Positions 1-10,297 of a stretch of DNA of 64,000 nt are shown here, piece after piece. Every line of letters starts with the position of its first letter. The first letter of the stretch is position 1. The stretch spans positions 1 through 64,000 of the forward strand of contig JANYDK010000012.1 in assembly GCA_025363655.1 (NCBI GenBank), in the 5' to 3' direction. Below the pieces are notes generated by a model. The model ran no database searches. It was not told the DNA's origin and saw nothing but the letters and a program-made list of their open reading frames with translations. The DNA is from Deltaproteobacteria bacterium (lineage in GTDB: Bacteria > Myxococcota_A > Polyangia > Polyangiales > JADJMO01). Position numbers and translations under genes: made by a program.

Positions 1-1514
1 ACGGCCGGCTGCGCAGCCGAAGACGACGCACGCGCCGGCGCGAGTGGAACGTACGCCGCTTGCGAACCTTCGGCGTTGGCTTGCATCGCGCGCGCGAAGG
101 CGGCGTTGACCACGCTTTGAATCTCGGGCGCGCTCCGAAAACTGGTCGTCAAATGGAGCACTTCGCCACCACCGGCAACGAGCGCGCGTTTGACGCGTTC
201 GTAGAGCGAGACGTCGGCGCGTCGGAATCGGTAGATCGATTGCTTCGGATCGCCGACGACGAAGAGCCTCCCCCGTGGCACCACCGACTTCGTCCAATCG
301 TCTTCGGCGGCGTCGCCACCGGCGATGAGGAGGAGAATCTCGGCTTGGAGCGGATCGGTGTCTTGGAACTCGTCGACGAAGACGTGGGTGAAGCGCGTCT
401 GCAGCTCGGCCCGCACTTTGGCATCAGTGGCCACCAAGTTGCGCGCGAGGAGGAGCAGGTCGAGGAAGTCGACGCGACCTTCCCGACGCTTGATCGCTTC
501 GTAGTCGGCCTCGAGCGGGAGGAGCGCGTGCTGCAACGCCGCCGCGAGATCGGCGTCGGCACGGGACAGAAAGCCCTCGATCGACTCCCGGGCGAAGTCA
601 CGCGTGGCGATGACGTCGGCGCGACGAAGCGAGCGAGCGCGAGAGTACGTCTCCCCACGACCGTTCTGCTCCCACTCCCACGAGTCGCGCATCAGCTCCG
701 AGAGGTCGGCCTCGAGTCCGTCGTAGTCGCGCGGCCGCACTCCTTCGGCGCGGATCACCTCGGCGTGGAACTTGGCGAGCTTGCGGAACGGACGCGCGAG
801 AAAGTCACCGTCCCAATCGGCGTGACCGCCGAATTTTCCGACGTCCGCGAAGAGCATCATCAATTTATCTATCTCGGCGTCGCGCCTGAATTCCGGGCGA
901 TCCCACTTGGTGGGGAAGTCGCGTTGGTCGAGCAAGTCGTACGCAGCTTGCCGCAACCGTTCGCGCGCACCGGGCGCGCTCTGCCCCCGCCGTCGCCTTC
1001 GGAGGAGTCGCCGAACGCCATCGGGAGGAGCCTCGAGCGTGCGTTGGAACCAAAGATCGAACGCGCGATCGAAGAGACGATTGGCCTCGTCCTCGGAGGC
1101 GACCTGGAAGAGCGGATCGACACCGGCGGCGATCGGACGCTCACGGAGGAGATCGGCGCAGAGGGAGTGGATGGTGCTGATGCGCGCCGTCTCGAGCTGC
1201 GCGAGCGCGTCGTCGAGACGTACACGCTCGTCGGCAGGCGTCCGCTCGTCGATGCGCGCCGACTCGAGCGCCGCGCGGAGACGGAGCTTCATCTCGCCGG
1301 CCGCGAGCTCGGTGAACGTGACGGCGACGAGGCGATCGAGCCGCGCCTTGCCACGACGGAGCACCGCGACGATGCGGGAGACGAGCGCGGTCGTCTTTCC
1401 GGTTCCAGCAGCGGCCTCGACGACGAAGGTGGCGTCGAGATCGGTGGCGATGCGATGGCGCGCTTCGCCGTCGACGAGCTCGGTCATGGCGGTCGTGGCC
1501 GTGATGACGGTCAT
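1..1514 (-). CDS. UvrD/AddA-like ATP-dependent helicase, N-terminal part (gene runs off left edge)
   Basis: Superfamily 1A DNA helicase of the AddA/RecB kind, expected to unwind double-strand ends together with the nuclease encoded immediately upstream. About 504 residues are visible and the frame stays open to base 1, so the C-terminal half lies outside the window. Walker A (AAAGTGKTTAL) is near residue 35, the DExx box (FVDEFQDTDPLQ) near residue 380, motif III (GDPKQSIYRFR) and motif IV (TTSFRS) follow. The ATG at 1514 overlaps the stop of the nuclease gene as ATGA, which suggests translational coupling. Whether a C-terminal nuclease domain is present (AddA type) or absent (plain UvrD) cannot be seen here. 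Confidence 0.9.
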   Translation of the reverse strand, partial: MTVITATTAMTELVDGEARHRIATDLDATFVVEAAAGTGKTTALVSRIVAVLRRGKARLDRLVAVTFTELAAGEMKLRLRAALESARIDERTPADERVRLDDALAQLETARISTIHSLCADLLRERPIAAGVDPLFQVASEDEANRLFDRAFDLWFQRTLEAPPDGVRRLLRRRRRGQSAPGARERLRQAAYDLLDQRDFPTKWDRPEFRRDAEIDKLMMLFADVGKFGGHADWDGDFLARPFRKLAKFHAEVIRAEGVRPRDYDGLEADLSELMRDSWEWEQNGRGETYSRARSLRRADVIATRDFARESIEGFLSRADADLAAALQHALLPLEADYEAIKRREGRVDFLDLLLLARNLVATDAKVRAELQTRFTHVFVDEFQDTDPLQAEILLLIAGGDAAEDDWTKSVVPRGRLFVVGDPKQSIYRFRRADVSLYERVKRALVAGGGEVLHLTTSFRSAPEIQSVVNAAFARAMQANAEGSQAAYVPLAPARASSSAAQPA

Positions 1515-4500
1515 GGGAGCGCCCGCACCTTTCGCAGCGAGACGAGGCCATCCGGATTCTTCCGCCGCACGCGTGCCTCTTCGTCGGGGCCGCAGACGGG
1601 TAGATAATCACAGTATGTACATCCTCCAGCGCGCGGCGCCGCAGGCAAGAATGGCCGTGACAGCGCCTCGCCGACGAGCTCGACGAACGTCGCGAGCGTC
1701 TTGCGCGCCAGCTCGTCGAGCGGAAATTCGACCGATTCGTAGCCCCCCGTCGCGGTGCAATAGAAGAGGCGACCTTCGGTGACGCGCGCCCCGGGGAAGA
1801 GCTTCTCGAGCGCGAGCGCGTAGAGCACCGGCTGCAAGGTGGCGCCGCCGCCGACGATGCTCTGGTGTTTGGCGTAGACCTTCCCCGTCTTGTGATCGGT
1901 CGCGCGGAGGGCGCCATCGTCGCGGAGCTCGACGAGATCGATCGAGCCGCGCACCGCCAGCCCGGCGTCGAGGCGTACCGCTTCGTCGCGACTGTGCGGA
2001 TCGCGATCGCGTCGCCCTGCGAGGCCGAAGGCGAGCTCGAAGCGATGCGGTGTCCATTCCTCGTCGGCAGCGACGCGGGCGAGCCAATCGCGGAGATCGG
2101 CGCGGACGGTGGCGACGCCGTCTTCCCAAACGCGCTCGATCGCCGGCGCCAGCTCGTCGCGATAACGCGCTGCCACCTCGTCGAGCGCCTCGTCGAGCAG
2201 ACGTCGCGCCTCCTCGAAGCGGGCGCCGTCGTCTTCGCGCGTCGCGCCCTTCGTCCGAAGCGGCAAGAGCGAACGATCGCGCAGTCGAACGAGCAAGGTG
2301 AATTGCACCTCGTGCACGAGACTGCCACGCTCGAGGGGTCCGATCTCTTCGATCGCCTCGGGCTCCTCGCGCGGGGCGAGCTTGTGCACGGCCTCGAGGA
2401 AGAACTGGTACGGACACGTCGAATAGCGCTGCAAGGCCGTCGCCGAGAACGATCGCGCGGTCAGCTGATGACGCGCGAGCGCCGCCTTGGCGAGCTCGAT
2501 CGGTTCGATCAAGCCGTCGGCCGCCGTCCACTTGCGGATGCCCCGACGCGCACGGAAACGAAGCGCGCGACCGAGGTGCGGGTTGGCGTCGAGGAGAAAA
2601 TGCGCAGCCCCCTTCGCCTCGTCGCTCGTCTTGCGGAGGAGCGCAGCGAGGAGCGAGAGATCGTGCTCGGCCTCGTCGAGCGCATCGAGGCTCCGCGCCG
2701 GCGCGGGCCAAGCGATGCGCGCCGCACCCCCTCGCTCGGCTCGTCGCGCGAGCGATTCGAATCCACCGAGCTCTCCCTCGATCGCGCGCAGCACTTCGAG
2801 CCCGTAGAACGAGGGGACACGCGGCCGCGCTTGCTCGGCGTCGATGCGCGGATAGGTGAGGACCAGCCGCTCGCTCGCCGCGCCGATCGCCAAGTGGAGC
2901 GCGAGGCGCTCTTTCTCGACGCGCCGCTCGTTGTCCTCGAGCCCATGACCGAGCATGGCCCGCGCGGCGTCGAGGAGGATCGGATCTTCCACCACCTTCT
3001 GCGGGAAGATTTTCTCGGCGAGCCCGGGGACGAAGACCACCGTCGCCGCGAGCCCTCGCAAGGCTTCGATCGGCGCGATCAGCACCTTTCCTGCGCGGCG
3101 CTTGTGAGGTGCCACCACCAGATCGCGCAGCTTCGAGTCGAGCACCACCCGCACCTCGTGGAGATCGACGGGACCGATCGACGACATCGGCGCCAGCTCG
3201 GCGAGCACCGAGAGGACACGTTCGGGCGTGACGAGCGCGACGGTGGCGAGCGACGACAGCTGCTCGAGCCACTCTCCCCAACTCGCCCGCGCGGGAAGCG
3301 TCGCCAGCCGTTCGATGAGTGGAAGCGCGAAACGCGTCAGCGCCTCGAGCTCCCGTTGCGCGCGCTGCAAATGCGCAGCCTTCGACTCGTCGTCCCCGAG
3401 CTCGGCGAGATCGAGCCGGAGCTTGGCGGCGAGACCCGCGAGCCGCCGCTGCCAGCGATCGCGTCCACCGATGACCGCGGCATCGACGATCAGTCGTTCC
3501 CACCGGCGCGGAGTCGGCAGCGTCGCGGTAGCTTCGTCCGATTCGTCGGACTCGTCCCGCGCGTCGCTCTCTTCTCCACCCTCTGGGTTCGCATCGGTTT
3601 CATCTGGTGCCAGCGCGCGTGGGGCGAGCTCGACGTCGGGGGGAACGAAGCGCTCATCGCGCGAACGCGGCGGCGGCGGAGCACCCTCGGCGGTGCGCGC
3701 CGGCACCTGTCCGAGCGAGAGGTACTCGGCGAAGCGACGGGCCGAGAGGTGCTCGGCGGCGCACGAGAGGAGCGTCACGAAGGCGCGCCCCGCGGGATCG
3801 GGCCTCACCGTGCCTTGCGCGAAACAAGCAGGAATTCCCGCGCGACGAAGCGCCTCCTCGAGGTGCGCGCGATAGGTGCCCGGCGCACGGAGGGCGATGG
3901 CCATGCGATCGAAAGGCACGCCGCGCTCGGCTTCGGCCAGGATGCGACGCGCGATCTCGACGCACTCGCGGCTCTCGCCTGGCGCCGAGAGAATCGAGAC
4001 GTCGCCCTCGAGCGGCGCCGCTTCGCTGATCGCACCCTCGGCGAACAGGCGCGATTGCAGCCTCGGCAACGATCGCGTCCCGAGCTCGCCGAGCGGGAGC
4101 GGCGTCGCGGAGGCGTCGAGCACGCGCTCGAGGGCGGCGATCGAGCGCACGTCGGCGGAGGGCGCTGTGGCGAGAACGTGCGTGCTCGTGAGGGTCAGCG
4201 CGCGGAGAAAGTTCTCCTCGAGCCCGGTCGTCACTGCGAGGTCGAGGAGCACGATCGGTCTGGAAATCGTGCCTTCCCGAGTGGTCGGAGCGACGGATCG
4301 CTCGCGCAAGGTCGCGGTCGCCGAGGCGAGGACGTCCGCGCGATCGGCCAAGCCGACGGCGGCGAGCTCCTCGACATAGGCGGCGAGCAGTCGCGCAAGA
4401 TCGGGCTCACGCGCTTGCAGCGCCTCGGCTGAGACGCCCGCCACGCGCAGCTCGGCGAGCGTACGGGCGAGCGCGCGCACGAGGCCCGGCCGGTCACCGA

Positions 4501-4825
4501 CTGGCGCGAATCGACCGAGCGTCGCCGAGGAGATCGCGCAATCGACGAGGCGCGCGCAGACCGCTTCGATGGCGAGCGGCGCCCCGAGCGTCTTTCCCGA
4601 CGACGAGAGCGGCACCAGCGCGAGCTCGCTGGCGAGGACCCCGAGCGTCCGACGCTGCCAGCCGAAGGTCGCGACATGCGAGGCGCCGCGGGTGAGCGAA
4701 GTGCCGGCGGCGTGCGTCTCGGCGAGCACGAGGAGCGGCGCGCGTGGATCGCGTTCGTTCAACCAATCGCGCACGACGCCGACCCGAACGGCGGCGCCAG
4801 GCGAGACGACGAACGAACGCGTCAC
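1511..4825 (-). CDS. AddB-like PD-(D/E)XK nuclease family protein
   Basis: 1104-residue partner of the adjacent helicase in recombinational end processing. The C-terminal nuclease core is clear: GSIDLVEL followed by ATDHKTGK, about residues 960-985, gives the Asp and Asp-x-Lys metal ligands of the PD-(D/E)XK fold. Four cysteines sit where the AddB iron-sulfur cluster is bound: one in STCPYQFF near residue 800 and three in CTYCDYLPVC near residue 1075. The N-terminal part is a degenerate helicase-like region without a convincing Walker A, as in AddB. An acidic low-complexity insert (Glu/Asp/Ser rich) lies near residues 400-430. It is the first gene of the pair and overlaps the helicase start by 4 nt. 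AddB is preferred over RecC because of the Fe-S cysteines. Confidence 0.88.
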   Translation of the reverse strand: MTRSFVVSPGAAVRVGVVRDWLNERDPRAPLLVLAETHAAGTSLTRGASHVATFGWQRRTLGVLASELALVPLSSSGKTLGAPLAIEAVCARLVDCAISSATLGRFAPVGDRPGLVRALARTLAELRVAGVSAEALQAREPDLARLLAAYVEELAAVGLADRADVLASATATLRERSVAPTTREGTISRPIVLLDLAVTTGLEENFLRALTLTSTHVLATAPSADVRSIAALERVLDASATPLPLGELGTRSLPRLQSRLFAEGAISEAAPLEGDVSILSAPGESRECVEIARRILAEAERGVPFDRMAIALRAPGTYRAHLEEALRRAGIPACFAQGTVRPDPAGRAFVTLLSCAAEHLSARRFAEYLSLGQVPARTAEGAPPPPRSRDERFVPPDVELAPRALAPDETDANPEGGEESDARDESDESDEATATLPTPRRWERLIVDAAVIGGRDRWQRRLAGLAAKLRLDLAELGDDESKAAHLQRAQRELEALTRFALPLIERLATLPARASWGEWLEQLSSLATVALVTPERVLSVLAELAPMSSIGPVDLHEVRVVLDSKLRDLVVAPHKRRAGKVLIAPIEALRGLAATVVFVPGLAEKIFPQKVVEDPILLDAARAMLGHGLEDNERRVEKERLALHLAIGAASERLVLTYPRIDAEQARPRVPSFYGLEVLRAIEGELGGFESLARRAERGGAARIAWPAPARSLDALDEAEHDLSLLAALLRKTSDEAKGAAHFLLDANPHLGRALRFRARRGIRKWTAADGLIEPIELAKAALARHQLTARSFSATALQRYSTCPYQFFLEAVHKLAPREEPEAIEEIGPLERGSLVHEVQFTLLVRLRDRSLLPLRTKGATREDDGARFEEARRLLDEALDEVAARYRDELAPAIERVWEDGVATVRADLRDWLARVAADEEWTPHRFELAFGLAGRRDRDPHSRDEAVRLDAGLAVRGSIDLVELRDDGALRATDHKTGKVYAKHQSIVGGGATLQPVLYALALEKLFPGARVTEGRLFYCTATGGYESVEFPLDELARKTLATFVELVGEALSRPFLPAAPRAGGCTYCDYLPVCGPDEEARVRRKNPDGLVSLRKVRALP

Positions 4826-4829
4826 GATT

Positions 4830-6227
<1,398 letters not shown>

Positions 6228-6255
6228 GGCCGCTCAGAGACTAGTCCACAGCGGC

Positions 6256-7776
6256 TCAGCGCGGAATCATGTGCTCGCCACGAACGTCACGCATGACGAG
6301 ACGGCGCGTCGCGGCCTCGGGCGTCGGGACGAGGAGGAGACCGCCGCCCGCGTCGAGCGAGTAGTAGTAGCCAATCTCGGTACGAAGCACGTGCCCGCCG
6401 GCGTCGTAGTAGGTGAGCGGACGCGGCTCGTTGAGCGGCGGCGTCGCCAGCGTCACCTTGTCGCCCCAGGTCATCGCGCCGTTTTCGGCGATCGACACCA
6501 CTTGAAAGTCGTGGGTGACGTCCTTCGGGTAGTGCACGTTGGCGTGCGCGGCGACGTAGGCGAGGCGCGTGAGGATGCCGCCGAACGTGTAGTCCGAGGT
6601 CCACGTCGGCGGATCGCAATAACCCATGAAATCTTTCACGCGCGGATTGACCAGCGCGGAGGTCGTCAGGTTCCAACCCCAGACGCCGATGCTGCCGTCC
6701 TTGTAGGGGAAGCCCGGATCGGTCTGCGGCGCGCCGTTGCAGGGCGCGTGCGAACGACCGAGCGAGTGCGCGAGCTCTTGAGCGATGGTGCCGAAGCCGA
6801 AGTCGCTCGTCCAACCGAGGCCGATGGCGCCACGGCCATAGGTGTCGGACGGGTTGTTGCTGAGTGGTGCGATGCCGCCGATGCAACCGCGCGAGCAGTA
6901 GGCGTCGAACGACGACGAGGGGGTGAGGATGCCGTAGTAGAAGACGTCGTCGGCGGCGCCTTCGCTCTGACGGAGGTTCAAGAGCGTCTGCAGCGCGCGG
7001 CTCCATCCGCCCGAATCGGTCGCCGCGACGGACGAGCCGTATTTGTACGGCGCGTGCACCGTGAGGTTGACTTCGGTGACCGGATAGAGCCGATATACGG
7101 CGTTTTTCCACGCGTCGATCGCGCCGTCGGAGGTGTCGGGCGTGATGCCGGAGACGATCATCGGCACCAGCACGAGGTTGAACTTGGCGCCCGGATCTTT
7201 GATCGCCGGCGCATCGGCGGTCCCGTCGGCAGGATAGCTCGCGCCGTCGGTCGGACCTTCGGGTTGACCGGCCGGCGTGCGGAGAACGACTGACCACGTC
7301 GCACCCATCGTGAACGACGCGGTGGGGACGTCGAAGTTGAGGGTCGAGTCGATGTCTGCATCGTCGGACGGACCGGCGACGGTCTGCGTCGCGACGAAGC
7401 TCTGCGCCGCGCCACCACCCGGGGTGACGGTGAGCGTGGCGACGACCGCGCGCGAGACCCAGGCAGCGCCCGGGGTGACGTAGACGCGCAGACGACCCGC
7501 GCGACCGGCAGCGAGCGCGGTCTTGTTCGCCGTCGGCGCGGCCCCGTCCTTCATGAGGACGATCTTCGTACCTTGGAAGAACGACACCTCGTTGATGCTG
7601 AGGTTCTTCACCAGATCGGGAGCCGGCGGGCCGGTGTCGACCACCGCACCGTCGGGTCCGATGAGCACGTCGGCGCCCGGATCGGGATCGCCGCCATTCG
7701 CGCCAGAGGAGGCACCGCACCCTGCAGCGAGGACGACGACGAGAGCGAGCGGCGACAAGCAAGTGCGGAAACGCAT
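6256..7776 (-). CDS. Lipoprotein, metzincin-like fold with altered zinc site (QExxH)
   Basis: 506-residue exported lipoprotein. The chosen ATG gives a signal peptide ending in the lipobox LAAGC; an in-frame ATG 45 nt further upstream adds a tail that does not fit a signal. A Gly/Asp/Pro-rich linker follows. The C-terminal part has AQELAHSLGRSHAPC near residue 333, then FPYKDGSIGVWGW and DFMGYCDPP, which match the zinc-binding helix, an aromatic insert and a Met-turn of a metzincin-type protease seen in many myxobacterial lipoproteins. The expected first zinc ligand His is Gln here (codon CAA), so catalysis may be lost or altered. The N-terminal half looks beta-rich. Substrate unknown. Confidence 0.8.
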   Translation of the reverse strand: MRFRTCLSPLALVVVLAAGCGASSGANGGDPDPGADVLIGPDGAVVDTGPPAPDLVKNLSINEVSFFQGTKIVLMKDGAAPTANKTALAAGRAGRLRVYVTPGAAWVSRAVVATLTVTPGGGAAQSFVATQTVAGPSDDADIDSTLNFDVPTASFTMGATWSVVLRTPAGQPEGPTDGASYPADGTADAPAIKDPGAKFNLVLVPMIVSGITPDTSDGAIDAWKNAVYRLYPVTEVNLTVHAPYKYGSSVAATDSGGWSRALQTLLNLRQSEGAADDVFYYGILTPSSSFDAYCSRGCIGGIAPLSNNPSDTYGRGAIGLGWTSDFGFGTIAQELAHSLGRSHAPCNGAPQTDPGFPYKDGSIGVWGWNLTTSALVNPRVKDFMGYCDPPTWTSDYTFGGILTRLAYVAAHANVHYPKDVTHDFQVVSIAENGAMTWGDKVTLATPPLNEPRPLTYYDAGGHVLRTEIGYYYSLDAGGGLLLVPTPEAATRRLVMRDVRGEHMIPR

Positions 7777-7944
7777 TGCGCGCAGTCTAGTCGAGACCGC
7801 GATCGGGTCCGATGTGGGCATCGTTCGCGGCGGAAGATTCGACCCGAAGGATGCATGATCGACGCGTCACAGCGTGGTCGACGAGCTGCGTTGTCGTCGT
7901 CCGGCCACAGTCGTCCATTCACCATCTGGTTGCGCTCGGTCAGC

Positions 7945-8613
7945 ATGAAGGACCGATTTCTCTCGTCTGAAGGCGATCACCCGTTTGGTACGGCTCGTGC
8001 GAAGCCGGGCCACATGCTTCCCCTCCTCCCCTACTTCGAGGCAGCGCCCGACACGCCGCCGCCGATGGTCGAGCAACGTCCTGCCACCCAAGTGATCCCC
8101 GACCCCGGCCTCATCGCGCGCTTCGGGATGGGCTACGGCAGCGTCGCCAACAGCGACGAGCAGAGGCTCCTCGAGCTCGAGGGCTACGGGGGCGGACGCC
8201 CCTGGCTGAACCTCGACCTCACGGGCATGGTCGATCGCAACTTCGGGTTCGGCGGCTTCGGCGCGTACACCCATCGCTCGGCGAGCGCGGTCGACGGCTC
8301 CCCCGATCTCCGCGAGAACACCTTCATGTTCGGCGTCCAAGCGCCGCTGGTGGTGTCGGCGAACGACGGGAAATTTCGCTTCATGCTCATCCCGCGGGTC
8401 GGACGAACGTGGTCGACGCTCAGCCTCGGCAACGGCGGCTCGCTCATGAGCGGCTGGATGGTCGGCGGCGAGGCCTCGTTCCTCTTTCCGGCCGCGCACA
8501 TCGGCGGCTCGCTCGGCTGGGTCTGGGCGCCCCTTCCTGCTCCCGGCGCACTCGGCCGGGCCTACGACGCTGGTGGCATTTACCTCTCGTTCAACGTGGT
8601 GCTCGATGGTTAA
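7945..8613 (+). CDS. Hypothetical probable outer-membrane beta-barrel protein
   Basis: No family recognised. From about residue 40 the translation has alternating polar/hydrophobic strands rich in Gly and aromatics (RFGMGYGSVAN, FGFGGFGAYTH, GGSLGWVWAP) and ends in a hydrophobic strand (IYLSFNVVL), which resembles a small 8-10-stranded outer-membrane barrel. A clear signal peptide is missing with any of the in-frame starts at 7855, 7945 or 8014, so the start is uncertain. The gene overlaps the next lipoprotein gene by 8 nt and is probably co-transcribed with it. It is divergent from the metzincin-like lipoprotein. Confidence 0.6.
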   Translation: MKDRFLSSEGDHPFGTARAKPGHMLPLLPYFEAAPDTPPPMVEQRPATQVIPDPGLIARFGMGYGSVANSDEQRLLELEGYGGGRPWLNLDLTGMVDRNFGFGGFGAYTHRSASAVDGSPDLRENTFMFGVQAPLVVSANDGKFRFMLIPRVGRTWSTLSLGNGGSLMSGWMVGGEASFLFPAAHIGGSLGWVWAPLPAPGALGRAYDAGGIYLSFNVVLDG

Positions 8614-9145
8614 GCCCTCATTTCCCCTCGGTCGCTCTCGCTCCTCTCGGGCGCTGGGGCCCTTCCATTTCGCCGCGCTCGCCTTCGCGCTCTTCGCCTG
8701 CATGCAGGACCCGAAGCTCGAGCTCCAAGGCCCTGTGCGTCTCCTCGATCGCGCGTGCGGCGGCGCGACGACCGAGTGCACCGTCACCGGCGCCGCCCAC
8801 CGCACGACCGGGCTCACCGCCGACAGCGTCGGCTATCAAGCGGATGGCAGCACCGAAGCGACGATCACCATCGTCATCCCGCCCCAATCCATCAATGGCT
8901 ACTACTACGACGCATTTCACTTCGAGCTGCTGGTGTCGGGCCACGGCGACGCGACCATCGCCGACACACCGCGCACGCTTCCGCCGGACTACGCCTGGAT
9001 CAAGGTCGACAGCAGTTACGCGACCTCCGATCCTGTGCGCGCCGAAATGACCCCGAAAACGAGCATCGTCATCAAGGTGCCGCAGGGGACGACCCTGAAC
9101 GTCCTCGACGTCCGAATGATCAGCGACCACACCTCGGGCTGCTGA
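8606..9145 (+). CDS. Hypothetical lipoprotein
   Basis: 179 residues. The ATG at 8606 overlaps the end of the previous gene (TAA at 8611-8613), giving translational coupling; an in-frame ATG at 8573 lies further inside that gene and is less likely. After a basic start (MVKPSFPLGRSRSSR) a hydrophobic stretch ends in the lipobox-like LFAC. The mature part is beta-rich with two cysteines (DRACGGATTEC), consistent with a small immunoglobulin-like domain. Function unknown. The pairing with the barrel protein suggests both are cell-envelope components. Confidence 0.72.
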   Translation: MVKPSFPLGRSRSSRALGPFHFAALAFALFACMQDPKLELQGPVRLLDRACGGATTECTVTGAAHRTTGLTADSVGYQADGSTEATITIVIPPQSINGYYYDAFHFELLVSGHGDATIADTPRTLPPDYAWIKVDSSYATSDPVRAEMTPKTSIVIKVPQGTTLNVLDVRMISDHTSGC

Positions 9146-9288
9146 AATCGCCGAGATTTGCACATCTTCACGAAGGTCTCCTTACGCCCTTCACACTGAA
9201 CTCGCATGGTTTCCCACTGCTCGGGGCGCGACTCGCACGGTGACGTCTCTACGCGTCATTCGGCCCCCGACGCGAAAGGAAATCAGCA

Positions 9289-9960
9289 ATGTTCGGATTC
9301 GTCATCGGCACTCTCTGTTTGTTTGGTTTGATCGCAACGCTCCGTCGAGGTCGTCGTGGCTTCGGCGGCGGCTGCGGTGGAGGCTTTCGCCGCGGCTGGG
9401 GCGGCGGTGATTGGGGTGGCGGTGGGTTCGGCCGCGGAGCGTGGGGCGACCACGACCATCACGACCATCACGACCACCGCGAGCACCACGATCACCCTGG
9501 GCACGAACATCGCGACGACCACGGCCGTCACGATCGATACGACCGTCACGAAGGTCGCGGACGTGGTCGCGGCTTCGGTGGCTTCGGTCGCGGGCCGAAA
9601 GATTTCATCCTCCGTGGTCTCTCCCATCGCCTCGACGCCACGCCTGGCCAAGAGAAGGTGATCGCGAAGGCGATCGACGAAGTGCACGAGGCGATGCACG
9701 CGGCGAAGAAGCAGTGGAAGGGCTCGCGCAGCGACATCGCCAAGGCCGTCCGCGGCGAGCACTTCGACGCGGTCCACCTCGGTGAGACCTTCAGCAAGCA
9801 CGACGAAGCGATCGACGGTCTCCGCAAGGCGTTCGTCGGCTCGATGCAGTCGGTCCACGACGTCCTCGACGAGCGCCAGCGCGCCATTCTCGCCGACGTC
9901 ATCGAAGGCGGTGGCTTCTGGCGCGGCTTCGGCGGCCCCTACCGCAGCGCGGAACTCTAG
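9289..9960 (+). CDS. His/Gly-rich Spy/CpxP-like periplasmic protein (heavy-metal-sensor family)
   Basis: 223 residues: an N-terminal hydrophobic segment (FVIGTLCLFGLIA), a Gly-rich stretch, a dense His/Asp/Arg run near residues 54-90 (HDHHDHHDHREHHDH), then a C-terminal all-helical region with two LTxxQ-like helices (TPGQEKVIAKAIDEV, DERQRAILADVI) typical of the Spy/CpxP/heavy-metal-resistance superfamily. A good ribosome site (AAGGAAATCAGCAATG) precedes the start. It sits directly before a CpxRA-like two-component pair, the usual setting for a periplasmic accessory sensor or chaperone. The His run suggests binding of Ni, Zn or Cu; this is inference. Confidence 0.78.
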   Translation: MFGFVIGTLCLFGLIATLRRGRRGFGGGCGGGFRRGWGGGDWGGGGFGRGAWGDHDHHDHHDHREHHDHPGHEHRDDHGRHDRYDRHEGRGRGRGFGGFGRGPKDFILRGLSHRLDATPGQEKVIAKAIDEVHEAMHAAKKQWKGSRSDIAKAVRGEHFDAVHLGETFSKHDEAIDGLRKAFVGSMQSVHDVLDERQRAILADVIEGGGFWRGFGGPYRSAEL

Positions 9961-9980
9961 AGAGAGCGAGAGGCAAGACC

Positions 9981-10175
9981 ATGTACTACAAACGCAAATT
10001 GCTCATCGCCCTCCTCGCTGTCGGCACCGTCGGCGGATACGCCATGGGCTTCTCCAGCATGCGACATCACATGCGCCGCCACTGCGAGCGCCGCGATCGT
10101 CAAGAACAACGCTTCGAGCAGCATGTCGCCAAGGCCTGCGTCGAAGCGGCCCGCGAGAGCATGGACCCCAAGTGA
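9981..10175 (+). CDS. Small membrane protein of the Spy-like/two-component cluster
   Basis: 64 residues. An N-terminal signal or membrane segment (KLLIALLAVGTVGGYAMGF) is followed by a His/Arg-rich stretch (MRHHMRRHCERRDRQEQR) and a short helix with one more Cys. It is 20 nt downstream of the His-rich protein and in the same direction, with a purine-rich ribosome site (GAGAGAGCGAGAGGCAAG) before the ATG. No known family. Likely a small envelope partner of the cluster. Confidence 0.7.
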   Translation: MYYKRKLLIALLAVGTVGGYAMGFSSMRHHMRRHCERRDRQEQRFEQHVAKACVEAARESMDPK

Positions 10176-10183
10176 ACGTGAAC

Positions 10184-10207
10184 GTGATCACGTGATCGCG
10201 TGATCAC
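10184..10207. promoter_or_regulatory. Array of three GTGATCAC-type palindromic octamers
   Basis: Two perfect 8-bp palindromes GTGATCAC flank one variant GTGATCGC, all three head to tail without spacer, preceded by GTGAACGTGAAC. The array lies just after the small membrane gene and about 90 bp before the response regulator, so it is a candidate binding site for the regulator or a dyad-rich mRNA element. No factor can be named. Confidence 0.45.
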
Positions 10208-10212
10208 TTGAA

Positions 10213-10251
10213 GAAAGTGCGCGTCGGCGAAGCTCTCGCCGGCGCGCTTTC
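10213..10251 (+). terminator. Strong hairpin between sensor-accessory genes and two-component genes
   Basis: A long GC-rich stem: GAAAGTGCGC pairs with GCGCGCTTTC and, after a 2-nt bulge, CGGCGA pairs with TCGCCG around the loop AGCTC. Only a weak T run follows, so it may be a terminator or attenuator that lowers read-through into the response regulator gene, or an mRNA-stabilising element. Confidence 0.5.
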
Positions 10252-10297
10252 CTGCCCTGAAGTTGCAGTGCCCACGGTGGCATGAGAAACGTAGGCG

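Noticed and set aside
60-1607. Long open frame on the plus strand opposite the helicase gene
   Set aside because: It reads Arg/Glu/Gly-rich without domains and is explained by the strong third-position G+C bias of the true gene on the minus strand, which has intact helicase motifs.
1865-4432. 855-codon open frame on the plus strand opposite the nuclease gene
   Set aside because: Low-complexity charged translation without motifs; the opposite strand carries the PD-(D/E)XK core and the cluster cysteines.
6229-6255. Terminator between the metzincin-like lipoprotein and the kinase
   Set aside because: GCCGCT/AGCGGC arms of 6 bp with a 15-nt loop and no T run; both genes are also likely to be one transcript.
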